Assembly (NCBI GenBank): GCA_009760855.2
Contig: WPIO01000116.1
Coordinates: 778,001 to 842,000 of the forward strand
From: Cristatella mucedo
Lineage: Eukaryota; Bryozoa; Phylactolaemata; Cristatellidae
Reading direction: 5' to 3'
Length of the DNA: 64,000 nucleotides
Position numbers and translations under genes: made by a program. Positions 1-11,064 of the stretch are shown piece by piece (the stretch's first letter is position 1; each line of letters opens with the position of its first letter). The notes under the pieces were generated by a model, which was not told where the DNA came from, made no database searches, and was given only the letters and a program-made list of their open reading frames with translations.

Positions 1-430
1 GCTCGGCGGGTACCGGAAGCGTACAGTACACTGGACCCACGGCAACCGGGAGTTAGGCAACAATGGGCGGGGGATCTGCATCTCTCAACAGTTTCAGTAC
101 ACAATATTCGAAAGAAATTCGATTTTTGGAAGAATTGTGCTACGGACAATAATGGCGGGTCAGCGGGCTCTTTGTCGGGAGGGCCAGGAACAGATTCTCC
201 GGCAGCTCGGGAATCTTCGGGACCGTGCCGGAAGGTTGAGGCCGACACGACCTTTGCAGCCAAGCAGGCGACGACCGCACAGCACTTCGCCGACGAGGGC
301 GTGCCGGCCAGACGACGCGCTTGCAGGAGCGCAGCATAGGAGAGCCGGGGGACAGATGCACCCAGGCACTGCATTCAAGAAGTCAAAAGCAAAATAGATT
401 CTGCATATTTGAACAAACTTACATTTGGGA
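1..430 (+). other. GC-rich segment with short unrecognised ORF
   Basis: This GC-rich stretch has an open frame from an ATG at 152 to a stop ending at 397 (81 codons). The predicted peptide starts with a charged, Leu/Arg/Glu-rich part that could form a short helix or coiled coil, then becomes Arg/Pro-rich. I recognise no domain. It could be an exon, a LINE ORF1 remnant, or chance reading through GC-rich DNA; the window edge prevents checking upstream context. Confidence 0.2.
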
Positions 431-2044
431 ATGCCAATTCGATTTAAAGCAAGTCATCGTTTCAAGGGACTTTACAATTGCTGGCTGAGGTAGTATAGCA
501 TGCTTACGGACATCGAGCAAGCTATGCTTAGCTAGCTGCGCCAGCCTTTTAAACACGCTTGAGCTCGCCTAGTCGATGCTGAACTGTTGACAGGATATTT
601 TCTGCCGCTCAGTCGGATATTTCGTCGTCAAAATAGTAGGTTTGAGCAAGTGATCAGCGATATTGTCTAATTAGGATTTAGCTGACTTAAAGACGTTTTG
701 TGCATTCAGTCTCCTGGCACCAGCATGTGGACGACGTCAGCACTTCCAATCTTTTAAACCTTTTTGTCGTGCTCCCATGAAGCTCAACCTCTTCCTTCTG
801 AGCCAACGGTGTGTAGGTTAGCGTTACTCCAGATCAGTCTATGTCAGTTACATTGCCATCACGGCTGCTGTGTACTTTTGTACATTTTTAGTCACACAAT
901 TTATTTTCACGAGCCACTAGTGGTCAAAAAGCAGTGGTGCCTAGCACGGAAAATGAAAACATAAAAAGAACGAAGCAAGTAAGTCCAGCAAAGTGCTAGA
1001 AAGTTTCTTGATTTGGCGTAGATGAAGAACATCAAAGACGCGGCAAAAAAATAGGAAAATATTATCAAGGATATAGCATGTTAGTTATAGCATGTTATGG
1101 TATACAAAGACGGTCCAGTTGGTGGAAAAAATGGTCCGGCCACGAGCACAGTTTGATTTGAAGAGGCAACTTGCTAATGGGCATGGAATTAACAGGAACT
1201 GGCTGGTTCACTCTCCCTAAAAACAGTAGGAATATTGCTTATGCTGTTTGTTCTTCCATATGTCCATCCAAAATCCCCGGTCGTTGCTTGAATTGGAAAA
1301 TGGGTTCACTGAATGGAGGAAACTTAAGAAACTAATAGCCCTACAAGGGCACATCTCAATGTCAAGCTTTAAATACATGGAAAGACACGGGAATTACAGC
1401 TATCATAAGAAGCGGAAAAGACACTGCCGTTAAGGCTAAAATATAAAGTTCTCAGTTGCTGCAAATTCTTGGTTTCTTACAATCTGGCATTGCCTTTTCA
1501 ACAAGAAACTGGCGGTCTAAATAGTGTGAAAACCATTAGAAACTTCTGCAGACTTCTTCGTCTTCTAGCTCAGTACGATTTGTTGCATGGTTCTCACGGC
1601 ACGCCGAATGCCAACCGATGACCACCGCGACCAGTTTAATGTCCGACGCACGGAACAGAGGGAAGCACGACTTGCTTCGCTCATCTCTCCCACTCGAGTG
1701 CCCAGCTCCTCGACCACTGCTGGGCCCTGGCCGACCCCGATGATTCATCCGAGGTGGACCACAGCTGTGCACCGACCGACCCTGATGGTAAATCCACCTT
1801 CTTCTCACCAGCGGGCTACCGGCCGGTGTCCACGTCACATCAGAGGCGGACGACAGCTGTGCACCAGCCCCTCTTGATGATGCTTCCAACAGCTGCATCC
1901 CGGAAGTTTAGCATAGCAGCAGTGTAGGCCTCCATAGAACCAAACTACACGATTCTCATCAACACGATCACCTGGACTATTCCAGAAAGGATCCAAAGTC
2001 CGTCTCTTTAAAGTCTCCTCAAACCCTAAATGATTTCTTTAGTA
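431..2044. other. Unassigned, with GC-rich internal repeat
   Basis: No gene is recognised here. The interval 1560-1900 is GC-rich and holds two direct copies of a ~40-bp segment beginning at 1751 and 1843 (92 bp apart), both containing ACAGCTGTGCACC. Both strands are open there (96 and 120 codons), as expected for GC-rich repeat DNA. The rest is ordinary AT-rich sequence. Confidence 0.4.
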
Positions 2045-2135
2045 GATCATGCTTCCTTTGCAAAAAATGTAAAGTGCCTAGAACTCGATTGAGTTCTCTA
2101 AGGGCTCTACATCAAATGCATTATTATTATTAGTA
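2045..2135 (+). mobile_element. L2-type LINE 3' tail
   Basis: A short 3' end on the plus strand: the hairpin-like motif (GTAAAGTGCC ... TCTCTAAGGGC) followed by an ATT-repeat tail. It abuts a minus-strand copy tail-to-tail at about 2136, so the two ATT/AAT tails merge. Confidence 0.7.
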
Positions 2136-2882
2136 CTACTACTAATAGTAATAATGCAGTTGATAAAGCGCCCTCAGAGAACTCAATATCTTTTCAGGCG
2201 CTTTACATTTGCTGCTAGGGAAGCACGATTGAATGGTGAGTAATATCATGCTTGATAAACATGAATAACATGGTTAGGAGTGACATGCACATTGTCAGCC
2301 TGCAAATGGGATTAGTGGCAGCATGCACAGTGTCAGCGCGCATAAGCACATGAAGAATGACAATGACAGGAAGAATGACAGGGACCCACTAAATACTGTC
2401 CTAAATAGGTGTGTTTTTCAAGTTCTCTTTTAATGTAGTATAATCAGGGGATGTTCTGACGCATGTCAGAATGGAGTTCCAGGCTTTGGGAGCATACGAA
2501 CTAAATGCACGGTCGCCAAAGGATTTGAGGTTTGTACGAGGTATTGGTAAACTGTGATTCCAAAAAGCGGGTGGTACGATACGCGGCCTAGTGCGGGAGT
2601 AGATCTGTGAGATAGGCTGAAGCCAAAGAATGAAGGGACCTAAAAGTGAGCGACAAAACTTTGAAGTCGATCCGTTCCTTGACTGGTAGCCAGTGCAGGT
2701 CTGCGAGAAGTGGTGTGACGTGGCAACTGAGACGCTGACGACAGAAAAGCCTAGCTGTGGAGTTTTGCACCATCTGTAATCGCCTGATTGCACATGCAGG
2801 TAGGCAGCAAGCAGTGATTTACAGAAGTCAAAACGGGATTTCACAAATGCATGGACCAACTTGGACGTGGTATCCTTATCTA
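2136..2882 (-). mobile_element. L2-A LINE, 5'-truncated, minus strand
   Basis: Read on the minus strand this is the C-terminal part of an L2/CR1-type reverse transcriptase plus 3' UTR and (ATT)n tail. Recognisable protein blocks include KSRFDFCKSLL, the AVATSHHFSQTCTGYQS counterpart, and [10 protein letters not shown]. The reading frame is broken, with frames switching between overlapping 165- and 61-codon stretches. It matches the better preserved plus-strand copy at 19438-20560. The 5' end lies within the RT region, typical of incomplete reverse transcription. Confidence 0.85.
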
Positions 2883-4337
2883 AACAAGCAATTATCAATA
2901 TCTAAACAAGTATTAATTACTATTAGTAGTAGCAGTAGTAGTAGTAGTAAACTTGCAAACCTTGGCCAAACCCGGGCATGGTGCATTCAAATTTTTGATT
3001 TACTAGTATTGGCTAGCTGGCAAAAGCAAGCAAAGTGACTTGCATTTGCACACGAAGTCGAAGCAGCGAGCACGAGTATACACATACGCACACATCTAAG
3101 AGGAGGCACGCAAGCACACGCCCACATAATGGCATACGCTCTCTAATTCGCATACTCGCATTTAAGAAAATCGATAAAAGCATATGTACCCGATACCATT
3201 TGACAGCCAGACGCATGCGGCCGACGCTACAGTGTGACACTACAGATGAAAATACATCGCCGAGTTGCAAGCCGTATTCGCATCTTGACAGACGCTCTGA
3301 CTGGACGTTTCTGCGATTGTCGCTTGTTTATCTTCCTCGTTGCAAATGCCCTGCTCATACGATCCAAGAGCTCGGCAGATGAACCTTGATTACGTAGGGT
3401 CAGTGTGGCCGCTGAGTTAGAACTGAGCCCAATTATGAAATAGCCGCTATAATCCGAGGCGTATTAGTAGCGGGCTTATGATTGCACGCGATCAAGATTA
3501 TAAAGTGACTTTAGACAAGGTTGGTATATAAGGCACGAATCTGACTGCAGTCGCTCTTTGAAGGAAAGTTCTGCTGTTGTGTGTCCTAGTGTGAACGTGA
3601 GCTGCTGTAAGCCAGTAAATGAGTCTGTTGACAGTCACCTGTCGTATGAGCCGAAATACACAGCATAGATTTTGTACTTTTTCTATTGCGTCTTTTTATT
3701 AGTGCTTCGTGCAGAATATTGAGCGCTGCGTCACTATCTTCGGCTCATTCAGACCTTCGGGTCTTTGCACGTAGCATGTCTTGTGCCGTTACAAAACTAG
3801 CGAACATCGCACGGTCGTAATGTCTTTTTAAAAGAAGTCTGTGAATAATTACTTTGTTCCGTGCTCTACTTATGCTCTGCGCTGCTCTTTCGTTGGTAGC
3901 GGCTAACTGTAAGAATGCACGCAAACTGATAACTCGGAGGCAGAGTATTGCATCGGCTTAGGAGCTTAGACACCCAGTCGGATATCTCCGAGACGACGGA
4001 TGCTTGCGCACCGGTGAATTCCTTCAGTGCTTTTCTTGAGCCGATTTTGTCGTTAGAGTAGCGGAAATAGCTCCTCAGCAAGAACGGATGTTTTTAGTTT
4101 TGAAGACTCCGCCCAGCCTATATAAATTTGAGGGGAGTACATAGTAGCCAAAACAGGGTGTGTGCTGATGATACTAACTACAAGAATAAGGCTTTAAATG
4201 CTGACATTTCTGAAGAGTCTCGGAATAATTATGTAGCTTTCAAAAACTATTCCGCGGTCGGAAAAATCTAATGGCTATTATAAAAGTCGCAGATGGAGTA
4301 GCTAGAATTCAGTGCAAGAGTCGCTACCGAAAGAATA
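2883..4337. other. Unassigned intergenic DNA
   Basis: A short (TAG)n-like tract occurs at about 2925-2950. Nothing else recognisable was seen: no ORF with family resemblance, no tRNA-like promoter boxes, no clear inverted repeats. Confidence 0.4.
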
Positions 4338-4440
4338 ATGACGATAATAATAATGCATTTGTTATTTCGCCCTCAAGGAACTCAATAGCTTTCTAGGCAC
4401 TTGCAATTTGCTGCTACGTAAGCTTGATTGACATTGAGCG
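4338..4440 (-). mobile_element. L2 LINE 3' tail, minus strand
   Basis: AAT-repeat followed by the complement of the L2 3' hairpin (CGCCCTCAAGGAACTCAATA ...) and ~50 bp of 3' UTR. Heavily 5'-truncated. Confidence 0.65.
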
Positions 4441-4989
4441 ATTGAAAGATTTTATGAAAAAAGAACGTCAGCTATTCGCTAGCCAGAGCTATGGAAATAA
4501 CGGCAAAGTTAAACAGGCTCAGAAGCTGTGTTGATGGTAGGCGAGATCAAGTTACTGCTTGTTTGCCAAACGCTTGAGTTTCAGCTCAGTAAGAGCTGAC
4601 ACTCAAACCGGAGCAACAAAAACTCCAAGCTGCCTGCTGAAGGTTAACCCTGTGCTAGCTCTACGCGAATAGGTGATGGGAGCTGGTTTTTGTAAATGTG
4701 AACCCTAAAAATGGCCTACGGAAGACCGGAGTACTCTTCATTAATCCCCAAGAAGCAAAGGGTCCGAATTCTCTGAAAATTAGCTGCTGGCTCTGGCGGT
4801 AAAGGCGACGCCCGGTGTAGACAACCATCTGCCGATCGCAGGGCGACTGAAGGGAAAAGGCAAGCGTGGTGGCAAATACGGTCAGCATGAACGGCTCAAT
4901 TCAATTGTGACTCCGATTAATAGCTAGCTTCAGCGATCCGCAAAACGTCTGGAGGCCAGGAGCTGGAGTGAAACTGTCATACAAACTGC

Positions 4990-5209
4990 CGTCACCTAGT
5001 GCTGCTCAATGCAGGACTGACGTCGCTGGCATGCACGGCTGACCGACTCATGCTAACAGCGACAAGAAAGCATGACTTAGTTTATTGCTGGAGATCGCAT
5101 GTACGCTAAGTGAAACGAACCGAAATAGGAGTCATGCACGATCGAATCATGCCCAAGCCCTCCTATGATGATTCCTATTGCCCAACGTCCCGTCCATTGC
5201 GAGCCCAAC
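4990..5209 (+). repeat. R repeat, copy 1
   Basis: Starts near GACGTCGCTGGCATGC and carries CATGCTAACAGCGACAAGAAAGC and an 'AATCATGC...AAGC' block. Similar sequence recurs at 30585-30885, 31976-32210, 49690-49900, 50765-51050 and 51835-52060. It forms the outer 3' flank of GPCR gene 1 here. No coding capacity or transposon ends were recognised, so it is best seen as duplicated flanking DNA. Confidence 0.55.
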
Positions 5210-5565
5210 CACTGTACAAGTGAGCTTGCAGCATCAAAGACAGAGATTTATACAAAATAGAAGCATCACTGAAGTGCAAGCATTAGCTGACGTTACAATC
5301 GTTTGCTCATTCAGAGCGCTGCATCAGCCCTAAGTCACCCCCGTAGAGAGTGAGCCCTTCTCGAGGAATGATGCAAATCCACTTTACCGGCAATCACATG
5401 GGCTCCCAATGGGCTAGTCGCAGATGGTTCAATTGGCATTTGTTGGGTTCACCGACGAAAGTCACTTTTCGACATCGTCTTTTTCTCAGAATCGATTTTC
5501 CTGCCAGGTCAAAGCAGCAATTAGGTGAATTTCTTAGCACACTATTTGAGCTAACTTCGGTCTAG
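5210..5565 (-). repeat. GPCR 3'-flank repeat, copy 1
   Basis: This block directly follows the stop of GPCR gene 1. It shares order and motifs with 32210-32575, 52060-52459 and 55060-55473: the ATTCGCTTTACCAG/ACTTTACCGGC block, the 'TTGATTCGA..ACATTTACAGCCAC' block and the 'GTCACTTTT...GACAG' block. It shows that the GPCR loci were duplicated with their 3' flanks. Confidence 0.6.
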
Positions 5566-6621
5566 CTAAGCTGCGTGGCGAGAGCTCTGTTGGCGAATGT
5601 TCACCTGGACCGCATCGGTTCCTACTTTTCTCGACCGTCGTTCAATGCAGAGCCGGCAGCCGCTCAGCGCTGCCGTGCGCATATCCTCGCCGGCAATGAG
5701 AAGCAGTACTCCGTTCACTGCCGAGCCCAAGAACAGCAGCAAATATAGAAACGGCGACCAGTAGTTAACAAGGGCCGATGCGTTTTCCTGACAGCTGAAT
5801 ATGCTGATGATCTTAGTGATCACTGCAGGAGTACCCCAGAAAAGCTGTAGTAATGGAATGACGGCGCAGTGCACAGCCGACCTGAGTAACTTCCTTAGGC
5901 GCTTGACGCGCGTCGGTGGAACGACGCCGCCTGCACCGGCTTGCGACAGCAACCGCAAGCTGGTGACGTTTCTTCTCACTTCCGCCATAATATGATAATA
6001 GCACTTGGCCATCACTGTGATCGGAATGTATACGACCAGCACGAGGCTGCACTGGTAAATCTGATTGCCCCGATCGTTGCTAGCCAGGATACAGATTTGT
6101 CCGAGAACGTCGTAGCCCAGGAGCCCAAGCCGGGCCACGGGTGGCACTAGAACGACGAGGCAGCCCGTGCAGAGGGCGGCGAGCGACACTCGAGCGCCTT
6201 GCAGCGAAGCAAAGACGCGAAGTGGAGGCCAGCAGCTCGTCACTGTGACCGCGTAGCGGTTGAATGCCACGACGGCCATGATCCAGACGCTCAGGCTCAG
6301 CAGGTAGACCGTCGCTCCAGCGCTGACAATGCAGTCAACACTATCGTCGCCTCTGCCCAGCACGAAGTTGGCGGCCGCATAGACCCAGGTGACGCACAGC
6401 AGGCCATTAACCGCTGCCTGGCCGGCGAGCAGCGTGTAGTAGGCCGACTGCCGGAGCTCCTTGGACGCGGCCACGGTCAGCAGCACGGACGCACTGGCCG
6501 TCAAACCGCCAATCGCCATCAGGCCGGCGAGAGCCGCTAGCAGCTGACGGACGGCAACGCTGAGCTCCACAGGCACCGCCTGGGACGCATCGACGGCGGA
6601 TACGTTGTCTGGCGTCGGCAT
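5566..6621 (-). CDS. Class A (rhodopsin-like) GPCR 1, intronless
   Basis: A 351-aa seven-transmembrane receptor encoded by one uninterrupted exon. An upstream in-frame ATG at 6651 would add 10 residues, but the ATG at 6621 (MPTPDNVS) aligns with MQTPANAS of the paralogue at 55474-56532, so I chose it. Approximate TM segments: 1 (27-51), 2 (60-85), 3 (97-120), 4 (144-163), 5 (189-212), 6 (248-272), 7 (286-310). Class A signs: possible N-glycosylation site N6-V-S; Cys97 at the top of TM3 and Cys177 in loop 2 for the usual disulfide; NRY (121-123) in place of DRY; Pro200 in TM5; a basic loop 3 (RVKRLRKLLR). Oddities: Gly73, preceded by Asn72, sits where TM2 Asp is usual; TM4 lacks the usual Trp; and the NPxxY motif of TM7 is NGVLL. 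The paralogue shares these, so they are family traits. It presumably acts at the plasma membrane through G proteins; ligand unknown. Chemosensory, peptide or amine roles cannot be told apart. Confidence 0.88.
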   Translation of the reverse strand: MPTPDNVSAVDASQAVPVELSVAVRQLLAALAGLMAIGGLTASASVLLTVAASKELRQSAYYTLLAGQAAVNGLLCVTWVYAAANFVLGRGDDSVDCIVSAGATVYLLSLSVWIMAVVAFNRYAVTVTSCWPPLRVFASLQGARVSLAALCTGCLVVLVPPVARLGLLGYDVLGQICILASNDRGNQIYQCSLVLVVYIPITVMAKCYYHIMAEVRRNVTSLRLLSQAGAGGVVPPTRVKRLRKLLRSAVHCAVIPLLQLFWGTPAVITKIISIFSCQENASALVNYWSPFLYLLLFLGSAVNGVLLLIAGEDMRTAALSGCRLCIERRSRKVGTDAVQVNIRQQSSRHAA

Positions 6622-7207
6622 TTCGGGCGCACGACTGCCAGCTGCCCACATTCCGCGTGTAGACTTCCGGCTCGTTCTCTCGGACTCGGTCGTCAGCGTA
6701 ACAAAGCGAAAGCAAAATCACTAACCAGGTAAAGAGGAAACGTGACGTCGACTGCACTGCCGCCTGCCGCAGAGCTGATGTGGCCTACAAAGTGATCTAG
6801 AAAAAGTGACCACAGAGATGTCATATACGAAAAGCGCACTCACTTGCACAGATCGTATTGAGATGGCCTGTGAGATGGCGGTTTAAGTAAGTATTTCAAT
6901 GTGCCCGAATTTTCTCCTACGTACATTTGAATGACTGCTATAGCATAACGGTACTAGCTAATGCTCACGAATGTTGCGGTACATTTCGTGCGGTTTTCGC
7001 TTCTTCTATTTTCTTCCCGGCATGTAGCTGCTGAAGCGGCGCGACGCCAAAATGCATCACTCGTTGAAAAACGGCATGTGGCACTACGTCGTATACCGCA
7101 ACGCTGAGAGAGCCCATCGCTGAGGTATAAACAAGCTACGGAGACTCAGTTGCAAGCAACGAGAACGCACACACGCAGATGTCGCATCGTGCTCGTCTTG
7201 GTCAAGT
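6622..7207 (-). other. 5' flank/leader of GPCR 1
   Basis: Some of this flank is shared with the flank of GPCR 2: a GGTAAAGAGG/GTTAAAGAGG block and GTCGACTGCA lie at similar distances upstream of both starts. The sequence around 6900-7030 also resembles 53830-53950 and 56840-56960. It may contain the promoter and 5' UTR, but I cannot point to a confident TATA box, initiator or splice site. Confidence 0.35.
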
Positions 7208-7612
7208 GAATAATAACAATAATAATAGTAAGAACACACTTGATAAAGCGCCCTCAGACAGTTTACTCTCTTTTTGGCGCTTTACATCCTCTTTAATAAA
7301 AGCATGATTGAATGGTTAGTAGTAACGCTCTCAATAAACAGCAAGAAGAATATGGTTAGGAGTGACGTGCACAGGGTCAGCATGCAAATGTGATTAGTGG
7401 CAGCACGCATAGGCACTTGAGAGACGAATCACATGGACTCAATAGACTAAATGCTGCAATAGATAGTTGCATTTTTAATTTCTTTTTAAATGTGGTCAAG
7501 TCAGTGGATGTCGTGGCGGAAGTTGGGAGTGAGTTCCAAGCTTAGAGACTATAAGAACTAAAGGCACGGTCACCAAAGGATCTGAGGTTTGAGCGAGGTT
7601 TAGGCAAGCAGA
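7208..7612 (-). mobile_element. L2-A LINE 3' fragment, minus strand
   Basis: AAT-repeat tail, hairpin complement (GATAAAGCGCCCTCAGA), 3' UTR, and the last ~60 codons of the RT ORF. 5'-truncated and frame-broken. Confidence 0.8.
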
Positions 7613-8014
7613 ATATCTCAATCAGCTTAGGCTTTTCATAAGTTCATTTGAATGAATATTAGTGTAACAAAATTAGCCAACACCCACGGACAATCTTAGA
7701 GAACTGTTTGTGGCTTCTGCTTCTTACTCAGCCTCTCCGAGGCGTCGCTGCTTGAACAACTGACAAATGGCATCCACTTTAGGGATTTTGTCGTGCTCTT
7801 CGTCATTACTAAATATTTCAATTAACACTGGAACATTTTCAACTAAAGGTCTGGCGGCAAATTGGGGACTACTGTTAATGCTCAATGAAATAACGACCTG
7901 GCCAGCCTTCCAAAAACTATTTAAAAATTGGATCCGATACAAGTTCAAGCACTTCAGTGTTCAAGTTCAACTTCGAGAGTACATATCGTAGCTAAATATA
8001 GTAATTGCAAAGCT
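7613..8014. other. Unassigned
   Basis: AT-rich DNA without recognisable genes. The part at 7930-7990 (CACTTCAGTGTTCAAGTTCA) resembles 54310-54350, suggesting an old shared repeat. Confidence 0.35.
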
Positions 8015-8088
8015 ATTATTGTAAAGTGCCTAGAAAGAGATTAAGTTCTCTGAGGGCGCTATACGAAAAGCATTACTACTTTTATTAT
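8015..8088 (+). mobile_element. L2 LINE 3' tail
   Basis: The motif TGTAAAGTGCCTAGAAAGAG, TTCTCTGAGGGCGC and an imperfect ATT/ATTACT tail. Only the terminal ~70 bp remain. Confidence 0.65.
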
Positions 8089-9269
8089 CTTCCCCTTTCC
8101 GCAACCTGGTTTGCTAAATTCATTTTGTATGTACACTCATTGAATGGCAATAACCGTATTGCGAAGGATTCAATATAAATGTTAAGTTAGAGACAGATAA
8201 ATGGACTGACTAAAAATTGTTTTATAGGGGCTGACATTTACGTACTTACCCTGTACATAGGTGGCTTGATTTACATATCGCTTTCTTACTCATCAAGCGA
8301 CGTAGCGAATTTAAGTTCGTAGCACAAAACTTTGAGGTTACTTCATTATCTGGCTCAACCATACATATCCAAACTAATTCAAATCAGGTTCTGTGTTTTA
8401 TCATCCACTCTCCTGTTTAAAGACTCAGAGTTGAGCCTCGAAAACCCATAAATCCAACGGATGTCTTGCTTTAATTTAAAAAAATCTGAAATCATTTAGT
8501 TCATTTCTGACTGACGCCACGACAGCCTCAGGCTAGACAACATATCAACTTTTGCTAAAAGCGCACCAGTTCTTTCCAGTATTAGCCGAGTCGTGTTAAT
8601 TCTTTTTTGTGTGCTCACGGGTGCTAACGACATGGATATTATCACACCCCATGTGGACCCATTTCCGTTGCTTTGCATGTCGAGTGGCTAGGATGAGGTT
8701 TAGTTCGCTGAGGGAGCAACAACTACGTTTAATGATACTAATAATATACGTATACACTGCAAGGGTATTTAGTATGTATGTTTTCAAATATCAAGTACTT
8801 ATACGAATGTGAGATGTATCTGTATATTCGCATTAAAGAGCCCAGCGTTGAGAAGAAAAGCATATGTCAGAGGTCCGCGCCTAGCCGCTAGGCACTACCG
8901 TTGGCGGCTAGTGCTCCATCAGGGATAACTCCGAGATAACTACAATAATGCTCTGGAGTGGAAAATCTCGTGCGTGTGCTCGATACAGTGGAATTCACCG
9001 TTGTCACAGTCGCATTCGGATCGTTCAACTGACTGCTGGCAGTCGTGTAAGCTTAGAGTGAGCCGCGACCGTGCAGGATTGTGATGGTGACCAGATTACA
9101 CTCAAGAGCCAGCAACAGATTGCAGAAAACAAAATTGCGTCCATAAATGTATTTATAAATGCACAAGATAAGTAGCAATTTCTACGGTTAACTGAACAGA
9201 AGAGCAACGAAATAGAGCACGATGCAGCGACGCAGGAGCCTTTTTTCTGCCTAGCAATCACAACTCTAG
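8089..9269. other. Unassigned
   Basis: No recognisable gene or repeat family. Short open frames at 8496-8812 lie on both strands and show no family resemblance. Confidence 0.35.
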
Positions 9270-9375
9270 CATCTGCTCGCTAACCATTCGATGATGTTTC
9301 CTGTGGAGCAAATGTAAAGTGCCTAGAGATTGTGTTCTCAGAAGGTGATACGTCAAATGTTTTGTTTTTAGTTTT
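9270..9375 (+). mobile_element. L2-B LINE 3' tail
   Basis: A plus-strand terminal fragment (GCAAATGTAAAGTGCCTAGA ... GTGATACGTCAAATG) resembling the tails of the B copies that end at 45275 and 49090, with a T-rich end instead of clean (ATT)n. Confidence 0.55.
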
Positions 9376-9489
9376 GTGCTCTGCAGAGCATGCATCCTTT
9401 CAGTTATCGGTGGCCTTTCAAGCTCTCTATTCACTCTCTAAGCACAAAGATCGTTAAGCTCGATCGCGTTCATTTGTTTGAGTTTGCAT

Positions 9490-10445
9490 GGTGGGACTGC
9501 TTATGTAATGTATCTCCGTCTGTAACTCCACAAAGTCATAAAGACTATGTGGGTGTTACGCAGGAGAGTTTTGTATAGCGCACTCACAGCCTAAGCGGCT
9601 TTCGGTACGCATTCGGTACCCAACAGACTTCGTCTCACGCAACAAAGAGAAAGAGGGAAGCATAGCTGAGTCAGGAGAGCAGTTGAGGTAGTGAGTAGCA
9701 TAGAAGTAGCAGTTCAGGACCGCTGAAAAAGATGTGCCATAGTCGGCAGTTGGAGAGTAGATGTCGTTGCGTAAGAATTTTGGAAGCGAGTTCCACACTT
9801 TAGGACCTGCAGAGCTAAAGCTTCTATCGCCAACTATCTTTAAGCGGAGGAATGGGACAGCTAATTTATTGTCCACACAGGACCTGAGGGCGCGAACAGG
9901 TTGAAACTGATGCAGCAGTTCAGCTAGGTAGGAAGGAGCCAAGCCGTGGCGGGCCTTGTGGGTCAGCGTAAGAACTTTGCTCTGTATCCTTTGCTCAACC
10001 AGCAACCATCCTAGCTCTTTCAGCAAAGGTGACACGTGCTCAAACCGCTGGGACTTGAAGACCAGCCTTGCAGCCATATTCATAGTCCGCTGTAGTGGCA
10101 TAATAGCTTTCTTTGGTAGCCCAGCCAAAAGGGAATTGCAATAATCAAGCCGAGACTGAACTAAAGAGCTAGTTAAATTTTTTGCAAGCCACTGTGGGAG
10201 ACAGCTCCTAATCTTGGATAGGGATCGGATGTGATGGCTAGCTGTAGAGGCAGTCTTCTGAATGAAGCTTTTGAAATTGAGGCAGTTGTCGAACACAACA
10301 CCTAAATTACGAGCACGTGGTGAAGGTCGCACAATAGCATCACCTATTAGAACAGCAAAGCCTTTTAATCCAGCCACACTGCTTATAATTCCACCGACAG
10401 CATTGCAAGATTGTTTGCCGGGGCAAAGACCGAGTATCCATTAGG
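9490..10445 (-). mobile_element. L2-B LINE, C-terminal RT region, 273 codons open
   Basis: The minus-strand frame 9556-10377 is open for 273 codons and encodes the end of an L2/CR1-group RT. Key blocks, N- to C-terminal: RARNLGVVFDNCLNF, the ITKTASTASHHIRSLSKIR counterpart, SRLDYCNSLLAGLP, a MAARLVF block, TLTHKARHGLAPSYLAEL, and SSAGPKVWNSLP. The catalytic YADD part lies further 5' and is missing, so the copy is 5'-truncated and dead as an autonomous element. It is the best preserved B copy in the window and was the reference for the others. Confidence 0.88.
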
Positions 10446-11064
10446 ACGGTCGTGGCACAAGGTCAAGGCCTTAACTGCAAATTCTGCTTAGTAAAGCGCT
10501 TTAGCTCTACCGAAACGTGATTCTTTCTCGATGGTTTTTATTTTCGCCGTTTAATTTCTTCGTGGCTTTAAATAGTCGATCCTATTTTCAAAGCCAGCTA
10601 TTTCAAGCAAATGGCACAAGACTCAAGAAGAACCTCAGACACTCTAAAATACCTCTTTACTAGTTTTACTGCACGAAAATTTGAGGTCAGGATCTTACCT
10701 TCAGACCGCCTGCACTGCAAATATCGTCTTGAGGCAGGCTCACTCAAACGTCTTTTTAAAAAAAGGAGTAGCCTCAACATTAGCCTAAAAGCGAACAGAG
10801 CATCATAAAGACATAGTGACGGGCTATTCCGGCAGCCGATTCCTAGTGGGCACATCGAAGACGCTCAGTTCAACGGCAGCATTTCTACCTCCACGAACAA
10901 AAGAGGCTGTAGCCATATACACTTGAGAAGAACACTGAAGAGACCTTTGCCTAGGGGGGGGGGGGCAGCTAGAGAGGGAGGAGTCAAAAGACGTCGCTGC
11001 GACGAATTAACACAATCCAGTGCTAGCGCCTGGGAATTGGAATTGATCGAAAGTTGGAAGCTCG
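10446..11064. other. Unassigned
   Basis: No recognised gene. A poly-G run lies at about 10956-10966. The GC content rises towards 11000, where the possible REL-type LINE remnant begins. Confidence 0.3.

Noticed and set aside
1536-1898. Overlapping 96- and 120-codon ORFs
   Set aside because: GC-rich repeat DNA open on both strands, with no recognisable motif.
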